Source of the DNA: Oscillospiraceae bacterium
Lineage (GTDB): Bacteria > Bacillota_A > Clostridia > Oscillospirales > Ruminococcaceae
Assembly: GCA_017848205.1 (NCBI GenBank)
Contig: JAGDDO010000006.1
Span: 1-11,548 of the forward strand
DNA length: 11,548 nucleotides
Reading direction: 5' to 3'
Below, piece by piece: positions 6,019 to 11,548 of the stretch; the first letter of the stretch is position 1; every line of letters begins with the position of its first letter. Under the pieces are notes generated by a model. It ran no database searches. It worked only from the letters and a program-made list of their open reading frames with translations, and was not told where the DNA came from. The translations under genes and the position numbers were made by a program.

Positions 6019-7368
6019 TTAATCAAGTTTCTTCTTTTCTTCCTCGAGGATCTTGATGAGATCGTCGATCGAGTCTGCATTGATCTTCTTTGCAGGCTTA
6101 GCCGGTTTCTTTTTAGCCGGAGCCTTTGCCGGTGCAGGAGCTGATTTTCTTACAGGCGCCGGAGCCGGTGCAGGTTCAGATTCAGGTTCTGCATTATGCT
6201 TTATTTCAGAAGCTGCCGCAGTAAGGTTTTCGATCATCTGCTCGTAGCGGTAAGATGGCCTTACGCTGAGCGGAACTTCCTGAAATGCCGGAATATCTTC
6301 TTTTACCTCTTCCTTTTCAGGAGCCGCAGGAACTTCAGGTTCTTCCTTCTTTTCAGGTTCTGCAGTAAATTCTGCAAATTCGTACTTGTTTACATTTCCG
6401 GATACCGGAACGCTGTGAGTTTCGTGAACAGGAGCCGTTTCCTTTACCGGTTCCGGTGCTGCCGGAGCAGGTGCCGGTGCTGGTGCAGGAGCTGCCGGTA
6501 CAGGTACTGCTTCCTGAACAGGAGCAGGTATCTGTGATGCTGCATTGAACTCAGCGTCAGCTTTTCTCTTGTATTCCTCAAAGCTGAACGGTGCCGGATC
6601 AGGATCTGAAACAGGTGCTTCAGAAACTGCATTTTCTGCTGCTTCTGCTTCGCGTACTGCAGCTTCAACTCTTGCTCTTGCTGCCATTGCGCTTTCAGCT
6701 TCAGCTGCTGCCTTTTCAGCCATGAGCTTTCTGTGTTCTTCAGCTCTCTTTTCTTCGTTTCTCTTCTGCTTTCTCTTTTCCTCGATGAAAAGTTCAGCTT
6801 CGAGAAGATCGTCATCGTATCTGAGCTTCTTCGCTCTGATAGTTGCGATAGAAAGGATTATAAGAAGGAATGCAGGGAGCACCATAAGTGCGATTATACC
6901 CTTGAATTCTGTAGAAAATGCAAGTATCTCACCGATGAGGTCATCCTTGTTGTAAACTGTTCCGTAGATCTTTGAAGCAGGAACTGAGTAAACTGTATCA
7001 AGTGATGCCATGAGGTCTGATCTGAGGTTGTAGGAAAGTGAACCGTTATCATTCTGTGTGATGGATTCAAGGCTTAATATCCTCTTTCCTTCTTCTCCTG
7101 TTGAACAGAGAACATAGGTGTTTTCCACCGGCTTTGCAGTGTGATCAATGAAACAGAGCGAATTCTCTGCGATATTCTTTGCATCGGTAGAACGATTTAT
7201 GAAAAAAGTCATATGATAATCAAGGAAATCGATCCTTGGTGCGCTGTCCTTATTGCGGAAAACAAGATTAGCTCCTACGGAAACGACGAGAACAAGGAAC
7301 AGAATAAATGAAATCAGTCCCCTGATAAAACCTAAAAAAACAGAGCCGAAACTTCTTCTTCTAGCCAT
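6019..7368 (-). CDS. Two-TM membrane protein: degraded S26 signal-peptidase-like ectodomain and long Ala/Pro/Lys/Glu-rich tail
   Basis: I do not recognise this 449-residue protein as a named family. It has a basic N terminus (MARRRSFG), TM1 at about 10-35, an extracytoplasmic part at about 36-155, TM2 at about 157-178 (IIALMVLPAFLLIILSI), a charged probable coiled coil at about 181-244, two Ala/Pro tracts (about 281-307 and 397-429, the second with Lys) and a conserved-looking acidic end with SIDDLIKILEEE. The TM-ecto-TM layout, with GKRILSL, RSDLMASLD, IYGTVYNKDDLIGEIL and a second TM, resembles S26B (SipW/Sec11-type) signal peptidases. However, the catalytic Ser of SGSMEP and the His of HR are absent, so any peptidase activity is unlikely. 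That homology is inference. The start at 7368 has AAAGGAAG with a good gap; a longer frame to 7461 would start about 11 nt after the transcription start and is disfavoured. It is probably a scaffold or envelope-associated protein. Confidence 0.75.
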   Translation of the reverse strand: MARRRSFGSVFLGFIRGLISFILFLVLVVSVGANLVFRNKDSAPRIDFLDYHMTFFINRSTDAKNIAENSLCFIDHTAKPVENTYVLCSTGEEGKRILSLESITQNDNGSLSYNLRSDLMASLDTVYSVPASKIYGTVYNKDDLIGEILAFSTEFKGIIALMVLPAFLLIILSIATIRAKKLRYDDDLLEAELFIEEKRKQKRNEEKRAEEHRKLMAEKAAAEAESAMAARARVEAAVREAEAAENAVSEAPVSDPDPAPFSFEEYKRKADAEFNAASQIPAPVQEAVPVPAAPAPAPAPAPAAPEPVKETAPVHETHSVPVSGNVNKYEFAEFTAEPEKKEEPEVPAAPEKEEVKEDIPAFQEVPLSVRPSYRYEQMIENLTAAASEIKHNAEPESEPAPAPAPVRKSAPAPAKAPAKKKPAKPAKKINADSIDDLIKILEEEKKKLD

Positions 7369-7376
7369 GATTTTCT

Positions 7377-7382
7377 TCCTTT
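7377..7382 (-). promoter_or_regulatory. Ribosome binding site that fixes the membrane-protein start
   Basis: AAAGGA lies 8 nt before the ATG at 7368-7366. Starting here places the positively charged residues directly ahead of the first transmembrane helix and removes a 31-residue hydrophilic leader that has no ribosome site of its own. Confidence 0.7.
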
Positions 7383-7478
7383 CATTTTGCTTTTGAATTT
7401 TTATTAAAGAGTATTGTCTCTCATACTTCTCATCTACGTCAGGGCACAGAATCCCCGTCATAAAAACGTATATTCATA

Positions 7479-7507
7479 ATTATATCATACATCTTTTTAA
7501 AATACAA
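7479..7507 (-). promoter_or_regulatory. Extended -10 promoter for the membrane-protein (and probably pheA) unit
   Basis: On the minus strand a perfect TATAAT (7484-7479) is preceded by TG at the extended -10 position. A weak -35 TTGTAT (7507-7502) lies 17 bp upstream. An A/T-rich stretch with long A and T runs at 7508-7548 could serve as an UP element. The predicted start is near 7472, which leaves a leader of roughly 100 nt. Confidence 0.7.
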
Positions 7508-7565
7508 TTTCAAAAACCAAAAAATAATTTTTTTTTTGTAATTTTATTAATTGTGTCAAAACCGC

Positions 7566-7594
7566 TTGACGATTACAGCCGTTTATGGTACAAT
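7566..7594 (+). promoter_or_regulatory. Promoter of the tRNA-Thr gene
   Basis: TTGACG (7566-7571) and TACAAT (7589-7594) have a 17-bp spacer. The expected transcription start is near 7601, about 13 nt before the mature tRNA. It is arranged divergently from the membrane-protein promoter. Confidence 0.85.
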
Positions 7595-7613
7595 ATCAAT
7601 TGTGATTTTTATC

Positions 7614-7686
7614 GCTGGTGTAGCACAGTCGGTAGTGCAGCTCATTCGTAATGAGCAGGTCGCAGGTTCGAATCCCGTCACCAGCT
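7614..7686 (+). tRNA. tRNA-Thr (anticodon CGU, reads ACG)
   Basis: A 73-nt cloverleaf is visible. The acceptor stem GCTGGTG pairs with CACCAGC and the discriminator is T. The D stem is GCAC/GTGC, with loop AGTCGGTA. The anticodon stem GCTCA/TGAGC holds the 7-nt loop TTCGTAA, giving anticodon CGT. The variable region is AGGTC, and the T arm has loop TTCGAAT. CCA is not encoded. One A-C mismatch is present in the T stem (GCAGG against CCCGT), and the closing pair of that stem is G-U. It is a single-gene transcription unit with its own promoter and terminator. Confidence 0.95.
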
Positions 7687-7705
7687 TTACAGCATAAGCG
7701 CATTC

Positions 7706-7751
7706 AAAAAAGCCGCTCTTTCAGATAAATAACTGACAGAGCGGCTTTTTT
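7706..7751 (+). terminator. Intrinsic terminator of the tRNA gene
   Basis: AGCCGCTC (7711-7718) pairs with GAGCGGCT (7739-7746). An inner TCAG/CTGA extension closes an 8-nt loop, and a run of six T follows (7746-7751). A run of A on the 5' side could lengthen the stem and allow bidirectional function. Confidence 0.9.
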
Positions 7752-7816
7752 GTTAAATATCGCAAAGGTTTACATCTGAATTTTTCACATATTTTACGAA
7801 TTATATTAATCGGTTA

Positions 7817-7845
7817 TTTACTTTTTCACTAAACCGTGATATAAT
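7817..7845 (+). promoter_or_regulatory. Extended -10 promoter of the EAL-domain gene
   Basis: TTTACT (7817-7822) and a perfect TATAAT (7840-7845) are 17 bp apart, with TG at the extended -10 position (7837-7838). Transcription should begin near 7852, giving a leader of about 88 nt. Confidence 0.8.
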
Positions 7846-7851
7846 TAATAT

Positions 7852-7939
7852 ACAAGGCTGGGGTAACAGCTTTCAGATCAGGGTCAGAAAATTACGGATC
7901 GTTGTTTCCGTAAAGTTTACAAACGGGGATGTGAAAAAT
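7852..7939 (+). promoter_or_regulatory. Structured 5' leader with competing hairpins before the EAL gene
   Basis: The leader starts with a 7-bp hairpin AAGGCTG/CAGCTTT around GGGTAA (7854-7873; one G-U). Further on, TTACGGA (7892-7898) can pair with TCCGTAA (7907-7913). Alternatively TTTCCGT (7905-7911) can pair with ACGGGGA (7923-7929), which contains the ribosome site GGGGA. The two pairings share 7907-7911 and are mutually exclusive. This resembles a riboswitch-type translational expression platform, but it matches no riboswitch class I recognise. Confidence 0.4.
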
Positions 7940-10198
7940 ATGGCATCTGTCAGGCGCAAAGATAAGCGCACTTATCTTACGAGCAAATCTACAGTTATAA
8001 TACTCATAGCAGCCGCACTGTGCTTCAGTGTACTCGGCTTCTTTATATACAAAACTATCAGCAACGGTATTCTCGACAAGAGGAAAGCCTCAGCCATGGA
8101 CGTTATCGCAGTTGTTTCCGACGAACTTAACCGGGAGTACGGCGACAAATTTGAAAAGATAACATCGGCAGGCGATCCTGAATACGACGAGCTGCTGGGC
8201 GTCCTTTCAAAATATGAAAAATCAGCTTCGGTCGACTACATTTATACTATGAAAATGCAGGGCGAAAAACTGGTATTCGTCGTTGACGCAGACCCGTCCG
8301 AAGCGAGCCGGGCTCTTTACGGTGAAGAATATCCTATGACTGAGGACATCGAACCGGCATTCCGCGGTGAGATCTGCTGCGACAAAAAAACATCCTCAGA
8401 CAAATGGGGATCCTACATCAGTGCCTATGCTCCTGTAATGAATTCCCAGGGCAAAGTAGTCGGCATAGTCGGAGTTGACACGAAGACAGATAAAATACAC
8501 CGGGAATTCGGTATTCTGAGGATCCAGATAATTCTTCTGGTCGCTGCATTTTTCGGTATATGTGCAGCTTTCCTTTTCACCTTCTGGGCTTCATTCGCCA
8601 AAAAGGATCTGCTCACCGGAATAATGAACTACGACAGTCTGGTTGAAAAAGGCGAAAGCCTCAGACGCAAAGGCGTTCTTTCAGATTATTCAGTAATACA
8701 GCTCAACATAAGAAACTTCAAATTCATAAATTCAAAAATAGGCACAAGCCTTGGTGACATTCTTCTCATCCAGTATGCCGGAATAATTTCCGGTCATCTT
8801 GAACCGGGAGAATACTGTGCACGTACCGGCAGCGACAACTTCATCCTTCTTGTAAAGAAAGGCCACGAAGACGACCTCATAGAAAAGCTTTCCGAGACAT
8901 GGATCAATCTTAAAGCTTACGGCGTAAGCGACCTTATACAGATCTCGATCCGAAGCGGCATTTATGAAATCGACAAAAATGACAGCGTTCAGGATTCTAT
9001 CAACTACACATCAGTCGCACTCAAGAACGCACGTCTTTCAAACAGCAACTTCATAATCCGGTTTGAAAAATCAATGCTGGATTCTATGGTGGAAAACAAC
9101 CGTATAATCACCGACTTCCGCCGTGCAATGAGCGAAGGCGAATTCCAGGTCTACTACCAGCCGAAAGTAAACATTTCAACCAATGAACTCTGCGGCGCGG
9201 AAGCACTTATCCGCTGGGTAAAGGACGGAGACGTTATCTCACCTGCTGAATTTGTTCCTGTCCTTGAAAACGAAGGACTTATAACAGATATTGATTTCTT
9301 CGTATTTGAGACCGTATGTCAGAACATATGTGAATGGGAGATCAAGGGTATAAAGCCTGTAACGATCTCATCCAACTTCTCAAAAATAAATCTTGCCAAC
9401 CCTAACTTTGCTGATTCAGTACTTGCAATAATGAGAAAATACGGCGTTGATCCTGATCTTCTCGAGGTGGAACTTACTGAATCATCAGGATACACCGACT
9501 ATGAAGCTCTTATCATATTCGTTGAAAAGATGAATCACGCAAAAATACGTACTTCAATAGATGACTTCGGAACAGGATACTCATCACTTTCAATGCTCAA
9601 GGACATCAACGTTGACGTAGTCAAGATCGACAAGTCCTTCCTTGCAAAGACCAACTCCGATGATATTCATCAGGAAAAAATGCTTGAAAACGTCATTCAG
9701 ATGATAAACGATCTGGACAGAACGGTTATCTGTGAGGGAATTGAAAACACGGTACAGCTTGATTTCCTTAAAAAAGCTTCGTGTTCAGTTGTTCAGGGAT
9801 TTCTGTTCGACAGGCCACTGACACACGATGAATTTGAGCTTCGTCTGAGATCACCTCACTACAGTGTTGATGAAAACGGAAAAATCACAGTGGAAACACC
9901 GGAATACGAGGAACGCTGGGAAACAGTTGATCTCGTTGAAAAGCCGAAAGATGAAACCGTTATTGTCGGAAAAGCGAAAGATACAGACGACAGCGACTAT
10001 TCAGAGATCGCAGAAACAGATAAAAAACCGGCACCTGAACCAGCCGTAAAGTCTGAACCGGCGGATACTGAAAAAACAGAAACAAAGCCTGAAAGAAAAA
10101 CTGAGATCGATGAGTCAGCAAAGGCTGAAAGCTTCGCCATGGCAAAGGAAAAGAAAAAAGCCAACAAGAAGCAGAAAAACAAAAGCAAAAACGTCTAA
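7940..10198 (+). CDS. Membrane Cache-GGDEF(degenerate)-EAL protein, probable c-di-GMP phosphodiesterase
   Basis: The 752-residue protein probably hydrolyses cyclic di-GMP to pGpG in response to an extracellular signal. It has TM1 (about 17-38), a Cache/PDC-like ectodomain (about 42-190; motifs FVVDAD, DKWGSYISAYAPV, GKVVGIVGVD), TM2 (about 194-219), a GGDEF-fold domain (about 221-378) and an EAL domain (about 401-637). The EAL site looks complete: Glu421 (EALIRW), Asn479, Glu511 (ELTE), Asp541/Asp542 (IDDFGTGYSSL), Lys562 (VKIDKSF), Glu599 (CEGIEN) and Gln619 (QGFLF). The GGDEF domain is degenerate: the signature reads GSDNF (297-301) and the metal Asp is Asn256 in LNIRNF. A roughly 115-residue Lys/Glu/Pro-rich disordered tail follows and ends strongly basic. 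The ATG at 7940 has GGGGA at a 10-nt gap. The GTG at 7931 would sit 1 nt from that site and is disfavoured. Confidence 0.93.
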   Translation: MASVRRKDKRTYLTSKSTVIILIAAALCFSVLGFFIYKTISNGILDKRKASAMDVIAVVSDELNREYGDKFEKITSAGDPEYDELLGVLSKYEKSASVDYIYTMKMQGEKLVFVVDADPSEASRALYGEEYPMTEDIEPAFRGEICCDKKTSSDKWGSYISAYAPVMNSQGKVVGIVGVDTKTDKIHREFGILRIQIILLVAAFFGICAAFLFTFWASFAKKDLLTGIMNYDSLVEKGESLRRKGVLSDYSVIQLNIRNFKFINSKIGTSLGDILLIQYAGIISGHLEPGEYCARTGSDNFILLVKKGHEDDLIEKLSETWINLKAYGVSDLIQISIRSGIYEIDKNDSVQDSINYTSVALKNARLSNSNFIIRFEKSMLDSMVENNRIITDFRRAMSEGEFQVYYQPKVNISTNELCGAEALIRWVKDGDVISPAEFVPVLENEGLITDIDFFVFETVCQNICEWEIKGIKPVTISSNFSKINLANPNFADSVLAIMRKYGVDPDLLEVELTESSGYTDYEALIIFVEKMNHAKIRTSIDDFGTGYSSLSMLKDINVDVVKIDKSFLAKTNSDDIHQEKMLENVIQMINDLDRTVICEGIENTVQLDFLKKASCSVVQGFLFDRPLTHDEFELRLRSPHYSVDENGKITVETPEYEERWETVDLVEKPKDETVIVGKAKDTDDSDYSEIAETDKKPAPEPAVKSEPADTEKTETKPERKTEIDESAKAESFAMAKEKKKANKKQKNKSKNV

Positions 10199-10207
10199 AC
10201 CCTCCAT

Positions 10208-10253
10208 TTAATAAAAGCGGCGGATATTTCTCAAAACGAAATATCCGCCGCTT
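10208..10253. terminator. Bidirectional terminator between convergent c-di-GMP genes
   Basis: A perfect 16-bp stem, AAGCGGCGGATATTTC with GAAATATCCGCCGCTT (10215-10230 and 10238-10253), has a 7-nt loop. Rightward it is followed by the T-rich run CTTTGTTT. Leftward the minus strand continues TTTTATTAAAT. It lies 16 nt past the EAL gene and 17 nt past the end of the facing GGDEF gene, so it should serve both. Confidence 0.9.
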
Positions 10254-10270
10254 CTTTGTTTCCGTAATGC

Positions 10271-11548
10271 TCACTGTGAACCGTCATGTATTTCAACATC
10301 AAGGTCTGTTATTGAAACCGCGCCCTTCGTGCTGCTTCGCATAATGTTCTTGAGTGTCGGAAGAACTGATATGTTTACATTTCTGCTCTTTGAAGCCACC
10401 GCCACTTCAAAAGGAACGGTTATCTTTTCGTCCCCAATCTCAAAAGGCTTTGAAAGGCTTAAAAGTGCAATGTTTATGTTGTTTAAGAATTCACTCTGAC
10501 CTGCAAGGTCCTTTTTCAGTTTCTTGGCAACCAGGAACTCATCTGATCCTGTACGGTAAACATCTGCGTCCGGGAAGAAACTGTGTATAAGCTTGGCGGT
10601 AGTTATGAGGATCATGTCGCCTGCTTCCTCGCCGTAGGCAATGTTCACGCTGCTGAAATCCTTAATATTGAAAAGTGCGAAGTAATACGCCTCGCCTTCC
10701 GCAGGATTTACCTTGCCGGCTTCAAAGTCACTTGAAAACGAAATACGGTTTCTGAGCTCCGTAAGGAAGTCGTTGTATACCGCATTGGTTAGTGATTCTC
10801 TTGTTTTTTCATGCTTTTCAACGACTGTGTCAAGGCTCTTTGCCGTATCTTCACGTTTCTTGTTGATGACGTTGAAAAGTACGATAAGTATGAAACAGAA
10901 AATACTGAAAACTATCATGTATCCGCGCATACTGCCGGAAAGTTTGTAGACACTCGCCTCAGTTGCATCTATCATGAACAGCCAGTTAAGATCACTCATG
11001 TATGAGTAAACTGAAATGTACTTCTTTCCGTTCATGGTGTAGCTGAACTTGCCGCTTCTGTCCCTGCCGCTTGACTTCAGAACTTCGCTTATGCGCGAAA
11101 GCTCATAGGTCGCCGCTTCGGTGCTGATCTTATCCTTATCTTCATGAAATATGTATTTCATATCATTAAGATCAAGCAAAGTGTAAAAAGCGCCTTTCAT
11201 GTCATGTTCGCTGATGGAATCAAGCTGTCTGGCAAGGCCATCTGTATATACTCCGAGACCGACAAGACCTGCCGGATCATCACCGTCGTTATAGACTGAC
11301 TTGTACATGGAAACGACCTGTCTCTGCGTCGCAGGAGAGGTGAGTATTCCGGTGTTGTAAACACGGCTTCCAGATTCCTTAAGTGCCAGCTGAAGTTCCT
11401 TCAGATAATCGCCGGTCCTTGTGGTAACTCCAACGGTGGAACGGTTTGTATGGGCAAGAACTTTTGTATCACAGTTGCTGACGTAAATACCTTCAAGATT
11501 TACTATGTCGTCCGAAAATTCCTCAGTATACTTCTGTGCAGCTTCGAC
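10271..11548 (-). CDS. Membrane Cache-GGDEF protein, 5' end beyond the window; cyclase site degenerate
   Basis: The frame is open to the right edge, so 425 C-terminal residues are visible and the start is missing. An internal ATG at 11308 is not a credible start because conserved-looking sequence continues upstream. Numbered from the edge, residues 1 to about 205 are the end of an extracytoplasmic double-Cache-like sensor (for example GLVGLGVYTDGL and the membrane-proximal DLNWLFMID). Residues about 209-229 are a TM helix, 230-255 a coiled linker, and about 256-405 a GGDEF domain. In that domain the entry motif DFLTELRNR and Asn of FSSVN are kept, the signature reads GSDEF (334-338), and the first metal Asp is Asn294 (FNIKDF). 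Diguanylate cyclase activity is therefore doubtful; a GTP-binding or sensory role is possible. It faces the EAL gene and shares its terminator. Confidence 0.88.
   Translation of the reverse strand, partial: VEAAQKYTEEFSDDIVNLEGIYVSNCDTKVLAHTNRSTVGVTTRTGDYLKELQLALKESGSRVYNTGILTSPATQRQVVSMYKSVYNDGDDPAGLVGLGVYTDGLARQLDSISEHDMKGAFYTLLDLNDMKYIFHEDKDKISTEAATYELSRISEVLKSSGRDRSGKFSYTMNGKKYISVYSYMSDLNWLFMIDATEASVYKLSGSMRGYMIVFSIFCFILIVLFNVINKKREDTAKSLDTVVEKHEKTRESLTNAVYNDFLTELRNRISFSSDFEAGKVNPAEGEAYYFALFNIKDFSSVNIAYGEEAGDMILITTAKLIHSFFPDADVYRTGSDEFLVAKKLKKDLAGQSEFLNNINIALLSLSKPFEIGDEKITVPFEVAVASKSRNVNISVLPTLKNIMRSSTKGAVSITDLDVEIHDGSQ

Noticed and set aside
6473..6510. Tandem DNA repeat in the membrane-protein gene
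   Set aside because: The repetition reflects alternating Ala-Pro codons with synonymous variation. It is protein low complexity and not a clean tandem DNA repeat or CRISPR array.
6196..6537. Arg/Cys-rich open frame on the plus strand (many RCRC-type repeats)
   Set aside because: It is the antisense shadow of the Ala/Pro-rich codons of the membrane-protein gene. It has no ribosome site, and the Arg/Cys pattern is an artefact of the repeated GCT/CCG codons.
7555..7570. Inverted repeat GTCAA-n6-TTGAC overlapping the tRNA promoter -35 box
   Set aside because: A 5-bp repeat in A/T-rich DNA that includes a TTGAC promoter element is easily explained by chance. There is no second copy to support an operator.
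7852..7939. Known c-di-GMP (GEMM) riboswitch before the EAL gene
   Set aside because: The conserved GEMM core and its tetraloop-receptor elements are not visible and the segment is short. It is listed only as an unclassified structured leader.
9960..10274. Minus-strand open frame opposite the end of the EAL gene
   Set aside because: Its Phe/Leu/Ser-rich sequence is the complement of the Lys/Glu-rich tail, and it would run through the terminator hairpin.

Overview
The window looks like chromosomal DNA of a low-to-mid GC anaerobic Firmicute, most likely a Ruminococcus-type member of the Oscillospiraceae. The reasons are the ruvC-ruvA-ruvB order, good Shine-Dalgarno sites with frequent TTG/GTG starts, sigma-A-like promoters with 17-bp spacers, a tRNA gene without an encoded CCA, and Cache-GGDEF/EAL signalling proteins. 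The genus is inferred from gene style, not from a database match. I see no insertion sequence, phage gene, CRISPR array or rRNA.

Layout. Positions 1-3821 hold a leftward operon with one strong promoter (3793-3821): ruvC, ruvA, ruvB (Holliday-junction resolvasome), then a phosphoglucosamine-mutase-like gene whose catalytic motifs are all altered, then the 5' end of a SAM-dependent methyltransferase that leaves the window. Positions 3867-7507 hold a second leftward block. Its promoter is at 7479-7507. It contains a two-TM membrane protein with a possible dead signal-peptidase-like ectodomain and an Ala/Pro/Glu/Lys-rich cytoplasmic tail, an intrinsic terminator or attenuator hairpin, pheA (chorismate mutase/prephenate dehydratase/ACT), a structured intergenic segment, a PP2C-type Ser/Thr phosphatase, and a strong terminator. 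Positions 7566-7751 are a rightward tRNA-Thr(CGU) gene with its own promoter and terminator. Positions 7817-10253 hold a rightward gene for a membrane Cache-degenerate GGDEF-EAL protein, with a structured 5' leader. Facing it across a shared bidirectional terminator is a leftward Cache-GGDEF protein that runs off the right edge (10271-11548).

How the genes work together. RuvABC form one branch-migration and resolution machine. The mutase-like protein and the methyltransferase share the transcript but have no obvious mechanistic link to it. The right-hand genes form a cyclic-di-GMP pair: one has an intact EAL site and is probably a phosphodiesterase, and both have GGDEF domains with an altered metal-binding Asp and signature motif.

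No clearly new multi-gene system is visible. The points most worth following are the GlmM-like pseudoenzyme, the membrane protein with a degraded S26-like domain, the switch-like leader of the EAL gene, and the RNA structures flanking pheA.
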